Shown in pieces: positions 17,442 to 28,042 of a DNA stretch of 64,000 nt (positions are counted from its first letter, which is position 1; each line of letters opens with the position of its first letter). The position numbers and the translations under genes are program-made. The notes under the pieces were generated by a model. That model had not been told where the DNA came from, searched no databases, and was given only the letters and a program-made list of their open reading frames with translations. Source of the DNA: Streptococcus suis (lineage in GTDB: Bacteria > Bacillota > Bacilli > Lactobacillales > Streptococcaceae); assembly GCA_002831545.1 (NCBI GenBank), contig CP025095.1:868001-932000 (forward strand). Direction: 5' to 3'.

Positions 17442-18986
17442 ATGACACATTACTTTATTCCAGCTTGGTATCCAGAACAGAGGACTTGGTATGATAATAC
17501 CAATAACTGGTACAATATGTGGTCGACCGCTCGTTTTGATGACACCATCAATCAGTTGCGCATGTTCGAAACGGCAGGAGAAAAGAATCGACTGCTCATC
17601 TTGAATTATATGCCCAATCTTCGGTATTACAAGCACCGTTACGATTTGTTTGAGGTGGATACCTGGTCTCTTTTCGATCAGTTGCAAGGAATTGGAGACT
17701 ATCAGGGTGCAGTGATTGATTATCTGGATTTTGACTGGCCACAGGGGATTGAATTTGTCAATAGCCCTTTCCTAGCTCTTGCTCTCTTAGGTGGAGAAGT
17801 CTATGCCCAGATCGAATTTGGTGAATCGGGACAGGTTATTTGGATTAGTTTCTTTGACAAGGGGAGTTTGTTCAAAAAAATGGTCTTTGATGATCGGGGC
17901 TTTGTATCAAGTATTCTTTACTACCAGGATTGGCAGCCGCTCTATCAGGATTATTTGGGCTTAGATGGCAGGTGGAGAATTCGGGAATTTTTAGGAGACA
18001 ATGACCAACATATTGAAATCAATCCTCAATTGGAAGTGGCCATCTCGGATAAAGCATTCTATGAGAACATGGAAGAATTGGTTCAAGAACGTTTGGCTTA
18101 TTATCTGAAAAGTAGTTCAGAGGAGGCCCATATCTTTTTAACGGCCTCTCCTCAGCACTATGATGTGGTCATGAAGGCCAAGGGTAGCCAAAAGGTTGTT
18201 CTATCGTTTTTTGGTCAACGTTTCCCTTTGGAGCAGACAGCAAAACTTCTACCTATGTTGGCTATGGCTGACTTGGTTCTTACGGATAGTAAGAAGACAG
18301 CTGATTACTTGTCAACATTTAAGATTGCTCCAGTCCATCATTTGTCCTTGTTTGATACCCGTTTGTCCTTGGGTAAGAGCCAACGTTTGAAAGAACTAGA
18401 AGTTTACTTTTTATTGGATGGTTTAAGCCCAGACGAGTACCAGGCTTGCTTGGAAGTGCTCTTTAACAGGATGGAAGAATACGAGGATATGCATCTGCAT
18501 CTGGTGTCTTATCAGACAAACCAAGAAACGGTCAAAAATCTTAGTCAAGATTTAGAAGAATTTCTAGAAACCAGGTCGGAACCCTATCTGTTTTTTGAAA
18601 AAGAAGAAGGACAGATGTTCGAATTTGGAGATTCAGAAAGTCAGGAGAGTCGCATCAAGCTGTCCTTTTTACATAGCGAAAATGAGATTATTCAAGCCTT
18701 TCAATATGTTCGATTGATTATTGATTTGGCAGAAGAGCCAGATTTGTATACCCAAATTGCAGGGATTAGTTCTGGTATTCCTCAAATCAATCGAGTGGAG
18801 ACAGAATTTGTTGAACATATGAAGAATGGTTTTATTCTTTTCAGGGATGGAGGTCTACTAGCAGGTATCGATTTCTACCTAGCAGGTCTGACCAATTGGA
18901 ATAAGTCGCTCATTCATTCTGTTCAAAAAATTTCGGAATATACAAGTGGTGTCCTAGTAGAAAAAGTGAAAGAAAAAATAAACTAA
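17442..18986 (+). CDS. asp1: Accessory Sec system protein Asp1
   Basis: The 514-residue protein starts with MTHYFIPAWYP and NNWYNMW, typical of Asp1. Asp1 has a GT-B-like fold without known transferase activity and forms a complex with Asp2 and Asp3 that binds the adhesin and helps deliver it to SecA2. It is cytosolic; no signal peptide or membrane segment is seen. A GTAGGAGAATG context gives a good ribosome site. The stop overlaps the asp2 start by one base (TAATG), indicating translational coupling. Length is normal for the family. Confidence 0.9.
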   Translation: MTHYFIPAWYPEQRTWYDNTNNWYNMWSTARFDDTINQLRMFETAGEKNRLLILNYMPNLRYYKHRYDLFEVDTWSLFDQLQGIGDYQGAVIDYLDFDWPQGIEFVNSPFLALALLGGEVYAQIEFGESGQVIWISFFDKGSLFKKMVFDDRGFVSSILYYQDWQPLYQDYLGLDGRWRIREFLGDNDQHIEINPQLEVAISDKAFYENMEELVQERLAYYLKSSSEEAHIFLTASPQHYDVVMKAKGSQKVVLSFFGQRFPLEQTAKLLPMLAMADLVLTDSKKTADYLSTFKIAPVHHLSLFDTRLSLGKSQRLKELEVYFLLDGLSPDEYQACLEVLFNRMEEYEDMHLHLVSYQTNQETVKNLSQDLEEFLETRSEPYLFFEKEEGQMFEFGDSESQESRIKLSFLHSENEIIQAFQYVRLIIDLAEEPDLYTQIAGISSGIPQINRVETEFVEHMKNGFILFRDGGLLAGIDFYLAGLTNWNKSLIHSVQKISEYTSGVLVEKVKEKIN

Positions 18987-20668
18987 TGGGAAATAAAATA
19001 GCTATTTTACAAGTTGGTGGAAAGAATTGGCGGGAAGAAGTAGCCATCTCTGAAAAGTTAGAATGGCATTATTATTCTCTAGATGATTTGGACATTCTGC
19101 TTGGTCAGATTGATGCTGCGAAAAAGGATAGGTCTAGATTAGAGAAAACAAGAAAACGATTGGCAAGCTTGTTAGAGGAAACTGAAAAAAATAAGAAAGC
19201 TGAGAAAGTCCAGGAGGAGAATCTGCTACTGGAAACCTTGGAAGAAGAGGTAGAGCTTTTACAGAAAAAACTGGATGCTTATCCTCAGTATGCTGTCCTT
19301 ATTTTAGCTGATGAAATATACCCAGGGACTGTGAAAAAGGTTTGTGAACTGTTTAAGGTTTATGAGATTTTTTATCCAGCAGGTTGGAACACGTCGGAAT
19401 GGCTCCAGCAGTTTTTAAAAAAGGTCATGGCTCAAGCCTATAATCCTAGAGAAAAAGAGGCTTTTGTTCATACCCTATCCAAGGGATTATTTGTTGGACA
19501 ATATGGTGCCAAGGTTCATATTAGTGATATGGAAGTTTCCCCCAATTTTTCAGGCAAGATTCACATGCAGGGGCGGAAATACATGACTTTTGAAGGGGAA
19601 TTCGGGGACGATTTTCAGCAGTTGGCCTTCTTTCGTTACAATATTCCCTATGGTGAATGGCAGTTTTTGAATTTATTTTTAGAGCACAGTCATTCTTCTA
19701 CGGCTGACATCCGAATGCTTGTTCGGCTCATCCCAAATGGGGCTACCAGTCAAATTTATCAGCAGTGGGAATTTGATGGGGATAGCTTGAAGGATCAGGT
19801 TGTCATCGATGCTGATATAGATGGCTATCTCTTCATTTCTATCTTAGCTAAAGGTGTTGGAAGAGTAGAAATCGGTGACCTTCACTATCGTTGGGGAAGG
19901 AATGGATTGGGTGAGTTTATCTTGGGCGGACAACGGCTTGTCGACCATCAGCTCCAGGAGATTTTTACTTACTTTGACCCTGCTGATTTTAAACCACCCC
20001 TCTGTGTTTATTTCTCAGGTTTTCGTACTGCCGAAGGCTTTGAAGGTTTTTGGATGATGAAAGGCTTGAAAACACCCTTTATGCTGATTTGTGATCCAAG
20101 ATTGGATGGTGGGGCCTTCTATTTGGGAAGTCAGGAACTGGAAGATAAGATTCAAGGCAAGATAGAAGAAGCTTTGGATTTTCTAGGTTTTGATTCCAGT
20201 CAATTGATCCTATCCGGCATGTCCATGGGTACTTTTGGTGCTTCCTACTATGGAGCCAAATTAAAACCTCATGGGATTGTGATTAGCAAGCCCCTTTTGA
20301 GCTTGGGGGATATGGCTTTAGCTGAGCGTTTACACAGGCCTGGTGGATTTCCAACGTCCTTGGATTTGTTATATTCAACCTATCAGTCCATGGATCAAGA
20401 AGCAGCAGACAGGCTCAACCAGCGTTTTTGGACTTTGATGGAAGAAGGAGTCTATGCCTCGACAAAATTTGCAGTGGCCTACATGAAAGAAGATGATTAT
20501 GATGCGGCTGCTTTTGAAAATTTGGTTCGAACCAGTAAGGAAACGGGAGCGACTATTTTGGGTAGAGGTTACTCGGGTCGCCACCTAGATGGTAGTGCTG
20601 CAACTTCTGGTTGGTTTATCAAGCAGTATTATGATATGCTGCACAAGGATTTTAATAGGAGAAAATAG
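18986..20668 (+). CDS. asp2: Accessory Sec protein Asp2, glycan O-acetyltransferase
   Basis: The 560-residue protein has a Lys/Glu-rich coiled-coil stretch near residues 45-95, a beta-sandwich middle region, and an alpha/beta-hydrolase-type C-terminal domain. The nucleophile elbow LSGMSMGTFG (about residues 408-417) holds the catalytic Ser, and a candidate catalytic His lies in SGRHLDGS near residue 533. In S. gordonii Asp2 acetylates GlcNAc on GspB and is also needed for export. Its start overlaps asp1 and asp3 begins at its stop. Together with the acetyltransferase chimera at 2883-3767, the locus encodes two unrelated candidate acetyltransferases. Confidence 0.9.
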   Translation: MGNKIAILQVGGKNWREEVAISEKLEWHYYSLDDLDILLGQIDAAKKDRSRLEKTRKRLASLLEETEKNKKAEKVQEENLLLETLEEEVELLQKKLDAYPQYAVLILADEIYPGTVKKVCELFKVYEIFYPAGWNTSEWLQQFLKKVMAQAYNPREKEAFVHTLSKGLFVGQYGAKVHISDMEVSPNFSGKIHMQGRKYMTFEGEFGDDFQQLAFFRYNIPYGEWQFLNLFLEHSHSSTADIRMLVRLIPNGATSQIYQQWEFDGDSLKDQVVIDADIDGYLFISILAKGVGRVEIGDLHYRWGRNGLGEFILGGQRLVDHQLQEIFTYFDPADFKPPLCVYFSGFRTAEGFEGFWMMKGLKTPFMLICDPRLDGGAFYLGSQELEDKIQGKIEEALDFLGFDSSQLILSGMSMGTFGASYYGAKLKPHGIVISKPLLSLGDMALAERLHRPGGFPTSLDLLYSTYQSMDQEAADRLNQRFWTLMEEGVYASTKFAVAYMKEDDYDAAAFENLVRTSKETGATILGRGYSGRHLDGSAATSGWFIKQYYDMLHKDFNRRK

Positions 20669-20669
20669 T

Positions 20670-21617
20670 GTGCGGTTAGAGATTAAGTGGAAACATTTTG
20701 CACAAGACAGCTATTCGTATGGGAGTCGGATTGATTTTGAAAAAGAGGCTATTTCTTTTGAAAATCCCCTCATGCCTCCAAGTTTTGAAATAAAGCACTG
20801 GTATTCTCGGACCAATTTCCAGGCCAAGCGGCAGACCCCGACTCTTCCTATTTTGAAAAAGGGAGCCAGCTACCAGTTGATTCTGGATGCGGAGGCCTAT
20901 CCTCAGGGGAGTATTTACTTGCGCGTGGTGTTTTTTGATCGTTTTGGAAAAGAGCTGGGATTTGAGATTTTAAAAGATAAGAAAGCATCGTTTACCTATC
21001 CCAAGGAAGCTTATTCCTACGAGATTGCCTTGTTGAATGCTGGTTGTGAACGTTTGACCTTTCGCTCTATTTGGTTGCAATCGGTCTTTTCCCCTCAGGA
21101 AGAGTTGATTTTTTTGGAAGAAAAATGTAATCCTACAAGTTCTTCTCGCTTACATATTGTTTTTCTGGAGCATCCTGAAGATGTGTACTATGAGAAGGAT
21201 TTGTTTGCAGAATGTATAGACAGGCTAGGTGATATAGTCTTTGTTTCTGATAGAGCTGACGATGTATCCATGTTCCATCCTCAAACGGAGCAATTTATCA
21301 TGGATTGTGTGGCTAGACACCCGGAAGCAAGGGTTCAGTTTTTTGCTTATGGGCCAAGAGGGAATCTAGCAGCTGCTTACTATAGCGAGAAAATAAAACC
21401 GGCTGGCTTGTTTCTAAGTTCGGTATTTTATCCTATTGAGACCTATCATTCACTTTTGGAAGAACAAGGGATTTCCCTTTCGCATGTAGAGGATTTGATA
21501 CAGCGTGCTAGGAGGGAGAGAGAAGAGAGGAAGGATGTCAGTGAAGGTTTTGTTTCTTCTCTGGTTCATCCCCTCCGATTCCTTATCCAGCAATTTTTAG
21601 ACAAGGACGGTTCTTGA
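20670..21617 (+). CDS. asp3: Accessory Sec protein Asp3
   Basis: A GTG start at 20670 is chosen because TAGGAG lies 8 bp upstream and the protein then begins [19 protein letters not shown], the normal Asp3 N-terminus; an in-frame ATG at 20589 lies within asp2. The product has 315 residues. The N-terminal half is a carbohydrate-binding-like beta sandwich. The C-terminal half (about 215-260) contains [20 protein letters not shown], which resembles the Asp2 stretch GASYYGAKLKPHG after the nucleophile elbow, but the catalytic Ser is not there. Asp3 binds Asp1 and the adhesin in the cytosol. secA2 starts 4 bp downstream. Confidence 0.9.
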   Translation: MRLEIKWKHFAQDSYSYGSRIDFEKEAISFENPLMPPSFEIKHWYSRTNFQAKRQTPTLPILKKGASYQLILDAEAYPQGSIYLRVVFFDRFGKELGFEILKDKKASFTYPKEAYSYEIALLNAGCERLTFRSIWLQSVFSPQEELIFLEEKCNPTSSSRLHIVFLEHPEDVYYEKDLFAECIDRLGDIVFVSDRADDVSMFHPQTEQFIMDCVARHPEARVQFFAYGPRGNLAAAYYSEKIKPAGLFLSSVFYPIETYHSLLEEQGISLSHVEDLIQRARREREERKDVSEGFVSSLVHPLRFLIQQFLDKDGS

Positions 21618-21621
21618 ACGA

Positions 21622-24006
21622 ATGAAAAAACTCCGACAATTTTTCTCTATGGATTATTATCGTTTAAAGAGATTGAAGAGGATTTTTACAGAAATTGATA
21701 GCTTAAAAGAGGAGATGGCAGGCCTGACGGATGCTGAAATGCGAGCTAAAACTCAGGAGTTCAAAGCGAGATTGGCAGCTGGTGCAAATTTGGATGATCT
21801 CATGGTGGAGGCCTATGCCTTGGTTCGCGAGGCGGCCAAGCGTGTCTTGGGCATGTTTCCCTATCCTGTTCAAGTAATGGGAGCCATTGTTCTTCACGAG
21901 GGCAATATTGCGGAGATGAAGACGGGCGAGGGCAAAACCCTAACAGCTACCATGCCTCTCTATCTCAATGCTTTAGAAGGCAAGAGTGCTATGCTGGTAA
22001 CGACCAGTGGCTATTTAGCGCGTCGTGATGCAGAAGAGATGGGAGCGGTCTATCATTTTTTGGGATTGACAGTGGCTTGTGGTGTGGATGATTCGGATGA
22101 TCGGACCACCAAAGCTGCTCTCACTAAGAAAGACATCTATGCAGCGGACATTGTTTATACGACCAATGGTAGTTTAGGTTTTGATTATCTCTTTGAGAAT
22201 CTGGCGACCCATAAGAATAATAAATACCTGCGCCCTTTTCATTATGCCATTATTGATGAAGCAGATGCTGTCTTGCTAGACACAGCCCAAACGCCTTTGA
22301 TTGTTTCAGGCTCTCCCCGTGTGCAGTCTAACCTTTATGCTATTGCTGATCATTTCGTTACTGGTTTGAAAGAGGGAGTGGGCTATTACTATAACCGAGA
22401 GCACGGAGAAGTTTGGTTGACCCAGGCAGGAATGGATGAGGCAGAGCGTTATTTTAGTTCGCAGGAATTGTTTGATATTGATCATGCGGAATTGGTCCGT
22501 CATGTCATCTTGGCCTTGCAGGCCCATAAGTTATACACTTTGGGAAAGAATTATGTTATCCAAGATGATGAGGTGAAATTGCTGGACAAGACGGACGGGC
22601 GTGTGCTGACTGGAACCAGGCTACAGGGGGGCATTCATCAGGCTATTGAACAAAAAGAAGGGGTCAAGGTCACTCCGGAAATGCGTTCGATTGCGTCAGT
22701 GACCTACCAAAATCTTTTCTTGATGTTTGATAAGCTGGCTGGAATGACAGGAACGGGTAAGACCGCAGAAGCGGAATTTATCGAAACCTATAACATGGAA
22801 GTGATTCAAATCCCGACCAACAAGCCTGTCATTCGCAAGGATTATCCGGATAAGATTTATACGACCATGCCTGAAAAAATTACTGCTTCTTTGGACTTGG
22901 TGAAGAAAATCCATGCGACAGGTCAACCCATCCTTCTGGTAACAGGCTCGGTCAATATGTCAGAGATTTATTCGGAGATGCTTTTGTTGGAAGGGATTCC
23001 CCATAGCTTGCTCAATGCCTATAATGCAGCGAAAGAAGCGCAGATGGTGGCGGAAGCTGGCCAGCTAGGAACAGTCACGGTGGCTACCAATATGGCTGGT
23101 CGTGGAACGGATATAAAGCTGGGACCAGGTGTGCGAGAATTGGGTGGTCTGGCTGTTATAGGGACAGAACGGATGAAAAGTCAACGAATGGACCTGCAAA
23201 TGCGCGGTCGTTCAGGTCGCCAGGGAGACCCAGGTTTTAGTCAATTTTTTGCCTGCTTAGAAGATGATCTTCTGATTGAAAATGGTGGTAAGTGGATTCA
23301 AGATTTTTATAAGAAGAATAAAGATTTGGTGGATCCGAGTAAGCCACAAGAATTGACTGGGAAACGGTTCAGGAAAGCCTTACAACACTCTCAAGAGGCT
23401 AGTGATGGTACTGGAAGAGCCTCACGGGGCATGACCCTGCAATTTGACGAAAGCGTCAAACTCCAACGGGATTATGTTTATAGAGAAAGAGATGCTATTA
23501 TTGAGGGGCGGAGTCAGGCTCTAGATATTTTGCAATTTGCCAAAGAAGACATTGACCTCTACCTTAAACGCCATCCAATATTAGAAGCTCATAGTTTGGA
23601 ACGCTATATTTTAGACCATATTACCTACGATTTTCAGGCTTTTCCAGAACATCTGGAAGTAAGGAATCACAAACAAGTGCGAGCTTTCTTGCTGGGAATC
23701 ATTGAAGCAGAAATTCAGAGGAAAAAAGAACTTCTAACGACCGATTATCTTCAGTTTGAACGTCTGGCTGTGCTAAAAGCCATCGATGAATGCTGGGTGG
23801 AAGAGGTAGATTATCTTCAACAACTTCGCATTATCGCAGGTGCCAGACAGGTAGCTCAGCGCAATCCAGTATTTGAATACCATCAGGAAGCCTATAAAGG
23901 TTATCAGAAAATGAAAGAAGAAATCAAACGCGGTATCCTTCAGAACATCCTTTTGAGCGATGTTTCCTATACGGAAAAGGGAGAGATGCAGGTGTATTTT
24001 GCTTAA
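21622..24006 (+). CDS. secA2: Accessory Sec motor ATPase SecA2
   Basis: The 794-residue protein has the SecA plan: Walker A in [12 protein letters not shown] (about residues 99-107), a DEAD-type motif [11 protein letters not shown] near 211, the second nucleotide-binding domain with [11 protein letters not shown] and [13 protein letters not shown]. It lacks the C-terminal zinc-binding linker of housekeeping SecA, as expected for SecA2. It drives export of the glycosylated adhesin through SecY2. It sits between asp3 and gtfA with 4- and 13-bp gaps. An internal ATG at MDYYRLKRL is a less likely start. Confidence 0.93.
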   Translation: MKKLRQFFSMDYYRLKRLKRIFTEIDSLKEEMAGLTDAEMRAKTQEFKARLAAGANLDDLMVEAYALVREAAKRVLGMFPYPVQVMGAIVLHEGNIAEMKTGEGKTLTATMPLYLNALEGKSAMLVTTSGYLARRDAEEMGAVYHFLGLTVACGVDDSDDRTTKAALTKKDIYAADIVYTTNGSLGFDYLFENLATHKNNKYLRPFHYAIIDEADAVLLDTAQTPLIVSGSPRVQSNLYAIADHFVTGLKEGVGYYYNREHGEVWLTQAGMDEAERYFSSQELFDIDHAELVRHVILALQAHKLYTLGKNYVIQDDEVKLLDKTDGRVLTGTRLQGGIHQAIEQKEGVKVTPEMRSIASVTYQNLFLMFDKLAGMTGTGKTAEAEFIETYNMEVIQIPTNKPVIRKDYPDKIYTTMPEKITASLDLVKKIHATGQPILLVTGSVNMSEIYSEMLLLEGIPHSLLNAYNAAKEAQMVAEAGQLGTVTVATNMAGRGTDIKLGPGVRELGGLAVIGTERMKSQRMDLQMRGRSGRQGDPGFSQFFACLEDDLLIENGGKWIQDFYKKNKDLVDPSKPQELTGKRFRKALQHSQEASDGTGRASRGMTLQFDESVKLQRDYVYRERDAIIEGRSQALDILQFAKEDIDLYLKRHPILEAHSLERYILDHITYDFQAFPEHLEVRNHKQVRAFLLGIIEAEIQRKKELLTTDYLQFERLAVLKAIDECWVEEVDYLQQLRIIAGARQVAQRNPVFEYHQEAYKGYQKMKEEIKRGILQNILLSDVSYTEKGEMQVYFA

Positions 24007-24019
24007 GAAAGGGCTATAA

Positions 24020-25522
24020 ATGACTGTCTATAATATCAATCTTGGGATAGGCTGGGCCAGTAGTGGTGTAGAATATGCCCAGGCTTATCGGGCTCAACTT
24101 CTTCGTCGTAAGGGAGTGGATGCCAAATTTATTTTTACCGATTTCTTTGGTCAGGATACTCTGGCTGACTTGACCCGAAATATTGGGTTTGAGGATAAGG
24201 AGATTATCTGGCTCTACACTTTTTTCACGGATCAAAAGATTGCTCCGATTAGTTATACGCTAGACCAGCTTCGGGAAGATGTTGCTGGGAATATTACTAG
24301 AGAAGAACGGGACGGGAAGATTGTGCGTTTCTTCTATGAGGAACAGGACTTATTTCTGACAGCCTATCTGCGTCAGGAAGATCAAGACCTAGTACATCGT
24401 GTCGAATACGTTTCTAGAGGAATGCTGATTCGGAAGGACTTTTTCACCTATATGAGAAGTTTCAGTGAGTACTACACTCCCCGTGATAACAGGGCTCATC
24501 TCTATCTCCGTCGCTACTTTAATGAAGATGGTTCGGTTGCCTATGAAGAGGTAATTGATGGTGAAAACTCTGTTTACCGCATGCCAGATGCCATCCTTTC
24601 TTCCAAGGATGAATGGATTGCCTATTTTATGCAGCAATTGCAGCTGACTGCCAAGGATATTGTCATCTTGGACCGTGCGACAGGTACAGGACAGGCCGTT
24701 TTTGCCAATAAAGGACCAGCTAGGCTAGGAGTGGTCATTCACGCAGAACACTATAGCCCAAATAGCTTGACGGACCAAACGATACTTTGGAATAACTTCT
24801 ATGACTACCAGTTTGTTCATGCAGATAGTGTTGATTTCTTTATCACCTCGACGCAACGGCAGAAGGAAGTTCTAGAAGAACAGTTTGCTCGTTATGTGGG
24901 CAAGGTTCCCCGTGTGCTTGATATACCGGTAGGAAGCATTGATACTATACGTCATTCGGAAAAGAGAAAGCCCTACTCCATGATTACAGCTTCACGTTTG
25001 GCTACGGAAAAACATGTAGACTGGCTGACCAAGGCTGTGATTGCAGCAAAGAAACACCTGCCAGAATTGACATTTGATATATATGGCAGTGGTGGCGAGC
25101 AAGATAAAATCGAAACTATCATTAAGGAGTATGGTGCAGAGGACTATATCCAACTAAAAGGTCATCAGGATTTGACAGAGGTCTATCAGAATTATGAGCT
25201 TTATCTTACAGCCTCAAAGAGCGAAGGGTTTGGCTTGACCTTGCTAGAGGCTATTGGTGCTGGTTTGCCGCTTATTGGTTTTGACGCTCCATACGGCAAC
25301 CAGACCTTTATTCAAGATGGGCTCAATGGCTATCTCTTGCCTTTTCCACAAGTAGAAGATGAGAAGGAAATTGTTGCCCAGTATTGTCAGGCTATTCGCA
25401 TTTTCTTTAGCCAAGAAAATCGTCAGGCCATGCAGGAAGCCTCCTACCAAGTTGCTTCTAAATTTTTAACCTATGAAATTGAGAAAAAGTGGCTAGACTT
25501 AGTAGAGGAGGTTGCACAATGA
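24020..25522 (+). CDS. gtfA: O-GlcNAc transferase catalytic subunit GtfA
   Basis: The 500-residue protein begins MTVYNINLGIGWASSGVEYAQ, the GtfA signature, has the DUF1975-type extended region in its first half and the GT4-like donor site late (KSEGFGLTLLEAIGAGLPLIGF, about residues 401-422; EGFGLTLLEA is the retaining GT4 E-x7-E type). With GtfB it adds GlcNAc to Ser and Thr of the adhesin in the cytosol, the first and essential step. A GAAAGGGC site precedes the start. Its stop overlaps the gtfB start (ATGA). Confidence 0.93.
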   Translation: MTVYNINLGIGWASSGVEYAQAYRAQLLRRKGVDAKFIFTDFFGQDTLADLTRNIGFEDKEIIWLYTFFTDQKIAPISYTLDQLREDVAGNITREERDGKIVRFFYEEQDLFLTAYLRQEDQDLVHRVEYVSRGMLIRKDFFTYMRSFSEYYTPRDNRAHLYLRRYFNEDGSVAYEEVIDGENSVYRMPDAILSSKDEWIAYFMQQLQLTAKDIVILDRATGTGQAVFANKGPARLGVVIHAEHYSPNSLTDQTILWNNFYDYQFVHADSVDFFITSTQRQKEVLEEQFARYVGKVPRVLDIPVGSIDTIRHSEKRKPYSMITASRLATEKHVDWLTKAVIAAKKHLPELTFDIYGSGGEQDKIETIIKEYGAEDYIQLKGHQDLTEVYQNYELYLTASKSEGFGLTLLEAIGAGLPLIGFDAPYGNQTFIQDGLNGYLLPFPQVEDEKEIVAQYCQAIRIFFSQENRQAMQEASYQVASKFLTYEIEKKWLDLVEEVAQ

Positions 25523-26844
25523 TTCATTTATTTGATAGCTATCATCAAGGAAGTTGGGATTTGCACTATTCCCTGCTATGCTCGGGTTATCATAATCCGA
25601 CTATTGTCCTTAATGATGACGGTTTTCTACCTCACGATGTGACCTCGCCTTATCGTTTTTTTACCCAGTATGAGCAGATGGAAGGTCATGCCTTGTATTT
25701 CAATCAACTACAAACTCCGGCTTTTTGGGAAATTCGAGGTGATAATAGCCAGGCTGCTATTTATAATTTTGCCAATAAACGTGCCCAGATTCATTACGCC
25801 CATCCAAGCCATAAGCGTTTGATCAAGGCAGTGGATTGGTATGATGAGGCTGGGCGAATTGTGGTAACAGACCGTTACAATGATAAAGGGGTTCGTTTTG
25901 GTCAGACTAGTTATGACAGGCAGGGACAGGCTACTCAGACTAGCTATTATGGTCTCAAGGGGCAAGAAGTCTTGGTTGAAAATCATGAAACGGGCGACCT
26001 GATTTTGAATTATCAAAACCGTATCTACTTTTTCAAAACGAAGCATGAATGGATTGCTTTCTATCTCAAGGAGGCAGGTTTTGAGTTAGACCGTATTATT
26101 TACAATAGCCTGGGTTTATCCTTCTTGACGACTTTCTATCTCAATGAGGATGGTGAAGACATTCTTTTCTGGCAGGAACCAATTCATGATAGTATTCCAG
26201 GTAATATGCTCCTATTGCTCAATCAGCAGAGCAGACGACCAAGCAAGGTAGTGGTACAGGATAAGGCCACTTATGAACGCTTGCTAGAATTAGCCAGTTC
26301 GGAACAGAGGGAACAGATTGTTTATTTGGGTTTCCTCTATCCTTTCAAGGAGAAAAAGAAGTTGAAACCAGAAGCCTTAATTTTAACCAATTCTGATCAA
26401 ATAGAGCAATTGGATAACTTGATTACAGGTTTGCCCAATCTTCATTTTCATATTGGTGCCATTACAGAGATGTCTAGTCATTTGATGGCTGTTGGTAATC
26501 ATGCCAATGTGACTCTTTATCCAAATATTTCCATGGATATGGTGAGGGACTTGTATCAGAAAACCAGTATCTATCTGGACATCAACCATGGTGGCGAGAT
26601 TTTATCAGCTGTACGAACTGCCTTTGAACATCGCTTGTTGATTTTTGCTTTTGGTGAAACTGCTCACGCCAAGATCTATGTGGCCAAAGAAAATTGTTTT
26701 AGTTCCTTGCAGGTAGAGCTCTTAGTTACTAAAATCCAGAATCTTCTGACTGAGTCAGGAGAAGAAGCAAACCGTCTATTGACTTGTCAGGAAGAAGAGG
26801 CTAATTTAGTTGATGTTGCTGCTTATCAGCGTTTGATAGGATAG
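25519..26844 (+). CDS. gtfB: Glycosylation chaperone GtfB
   Basis: The start at 25519 follows AGAGGAGG (25503-25510) and gives MIHLFDSYHQGSWDLHYSLL; an ATG 30 bp upstream lies inside gtfA and is unlikely. The 441-residue protein is the non-catalytic partner that stabilises GtfA and binds partly glycosylated substrate. The C-terminal region includes TSIYLDINHGGEI (about 349-361), a hallmark of GtfB. The same region is copied in the acetyltransferase chimera of the opposite operon. asp4 follows 8 bp downstream. Confidence 0.93.
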   Translation: MIHLFDSYHQGSWDLHYSLLCSGYHNPTIVLNDDGFLPHDVTSPYRFFTQYEQMEGHALYFNQLQTPAFWEIRGDNSQAAIYNFANKRAQIHYAHPSHKRLIKAVDWYDEAGRIVVTDRYNDKGVRFGQTSYDRQGQATQTSYYGLKGQEVLVENHETGDLILNYQNRIYFFKTKHEWIAFYLKEAGFELDRIIYNSLGLSFLTTFYLNEDGEDILFWQEPIHDSIPGNMLLLLNQQSRRPSKVVVQDKATYERLLELASSEQREQIVYLGFLYPFKEKKKLKPEALILTNSDQIEQLDNLITGLPNLHFHIGAITEMSSHLMAVGNHANVTLYPNISMDMVRDLYQKTSIYLDINHGGEILSAVRTAFEHRLLIFAFGETAHAKIYVAKENCFSSLQVELLVTKIQNLLTESGEEANRLLTCQEEEANLVDVAAYQRLIG

Positions 26845-26852
26845 GAGAAACT

Positions 26853-27035
26853 ATGACCAGAAAACATCCTTTGAGAGAACGAATTGAACAACGCTTGGAA
26901 GAAGAGCGGTATGTTCTTCCTAAAAAAAAGAAAAAAAAGAGAGGCTTTGATTTTCATATCATCATTATTCTCTCGGTGCTGATTAGTTTGGGTTTGATTA
27001 TTTTTAGGATTATTCAATTCTTTTTTGATAAATAG
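26853..27035 (+). CDS. asp4: Small accessory Sec membrane protein, Asp4-like
   Basis: The 60-residue protein has a charged N-terminus, a Lys-rich stretch (residues 24-29) and one membrane helix (about 35-55, IIIILSVLISLGLIIF). Size, topology and position after gtfB match Asp4, a SecE-like subunit of the accessory translocon in S. gordonii. An ATAGGAGAAACT context supplies the ribosome site. No second small gene of Asp5 type follows; a terminator begins 3 bp after the stop. Confidence 0.75.
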   Translation: MTRKHPLRERIEQRLEEERYVLPKKKKKKRGFDFHIIIILSVLISLGLIIFRIIQFFFDK

Positions 27036-27037
27036 AT

Positions 27038-27065
27038 AAGGCTTGGTTGATCCAGCCTTTTTCTT
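27038..27065 (+). terminator. Terminator of the accessory Sec operon
   Basis: AAGGCT (27038-27043) pairs with AGCCTT (27054-27059), extended inside by GG/CC, and is followed by a T-rich tract. It ends the secY2-asp4 transcript. Confidence 0.8.
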
Positions 27066-27079
27066 ATTGTCAATTATCA

Positions 27080-27337
27080 GTTTATCTTTGATTACTTCGA
27101 CGTGCGAGGAAACGTCGTATCCTTATTTCCAACTGCTAGAGATTTAGCCTTCTGGGTGGGAGTGGGAAGAACTCGACCCTTCATAGAAGAGTTCGTCAAC
27201 AAGCCTATATTTCTATTTGTTGAGCTGAAACAGTCTATTCCCAGACTGTTAAAGCCAATCAACCTCTGCGCTGAGATGTTGACACTAACTTTGAGAAACG
27301 GTGCTGGGCTTGAGCCCAGCCTCTGTAATAATGAGAG
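27080..27337. repeat. Mosaic repeat, copy D
   Basis: The left terminus gtttatctttgattacttcg is the reverse complement of the right terminus of copy F. The inside carries gggagtgggaagaactcgac, agagttcgtcaacaa, gctgagatgttgacac and ends gggcttgagcccagcctc. It lies between the accessory Sec operon and the adhesin gene region. No gene is supported. Confidence 0.75.
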
Positions 27338-27353
27338 TTCTGATAAGAAAGGA

Positions 27354-27630
27354 AGTAGCAAGATTCGACATGGTTATTCATATTTAGAAGAAATGTTTAT
27401 GCCGACCTACTTTCACTGTCAAAAAAAAGCCCTAGAGAGCCGATTATAACAAATTCAAAGTCGACGTGGTTCACAAAAAGCAATCATTGTCCCTGTATGT
27501 CAAGTATTAAAAGCAACTTTTGCTATTTAAAAAAAACAAACGAAATATCCTGAATTTTTAGTACAGAAAAAGACTACTAGGAAAGATCCTAGTAATCTAA
27601 TTATAAATTTTTTGGCTTTGATTCTATCAT
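27354..27630 (+). pseudogene. IS110-family transposase remnant (C-terminal end)
   Basis: One frame reads through stops at 27447-27449 and in the following 80 bp. It contains SRRGSQKAIIVPVCQVL and, after a second stop, KKQTKYPEFL. The pattern RRG.KKAI.....LL followed by K..T.Y...L resembles the C-terminus of IS110/IS116 transposases. Both stops and the missing N-terminus show that it is dead. The assignment rests on short motifs and could be wrong. Confidence 0.4.
27566..27594 (-). terminator. Probable terminator downstream of the Rpn-type genes
   Basis: On the minus strand ACTAGGA-4nt-TCCTAGT (27576-27593) is followed after two bases by TCTTTTTC. It would end transcription from the Rpn-type gene and its duplicated tail. 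Confidence 0.55.
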
Positions 27631-27769
27631 AGGGAGGGAATGTTATATTCCTTTAGTTGTGGTATCAGAAGTCGACAACTAAAAAGAGTTTGAGGTTTCT
27701 CAGAGTTCGTCTTCCCAATATCAGTTGTATGGTCTATTTCTAGACTGTTTTTAGTTCCACTCTAAACGC

Positions 27770-28009
27770 TTAAAATCCTGCAACCAATTGACTGCGAAGT
27801 TGTTCGACTAGGGAGAGGGGAAGAGTTGTATAGCGAGCAATCGCATCATTATCTAAACCATCTGCAAGCAAACGCTGGGCAAATTCCAGGCGTTCTTTTT
27901 GTTCCGCTTTCCCCCAAGCTTCTTCCCAAGCTTCTTCCCAAGCTTCTTCTCGTGCCTCACGTAGGGATGAGTAGTAGAGTTCTTCTCTGTCAAATTCTTT
28001 ATCCCACAT
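27770..28009 (-). pseudogene. Duplicated C-terminal fragment of the adjacent Rpn-type gene
   Basis: The 79-residue frame repeats the last part of the gene at 28043-28993: both run MWDKEFDREELYYSSLREAREE, then EEAW units, then a helix ending LPLSLVEQLRSQL. It has three EEAW/EEAWG-type units where the full gene has five, and scattered substitutions, so it is a diverged tandem copy of the 3' end without the nuclease domain. The DNA around both copies is similar beyond the start, including the tail of the upstream spacer. It may be expressed as a small coiled-coil protein, as internal C-terminal products are known for Rpn proteins, but a relic is as likely. Confidence 0.65.
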
Positions 28010-28042
28010 GTCTTGTTCCTCCTTGGTCCATGTTCTGCCTAA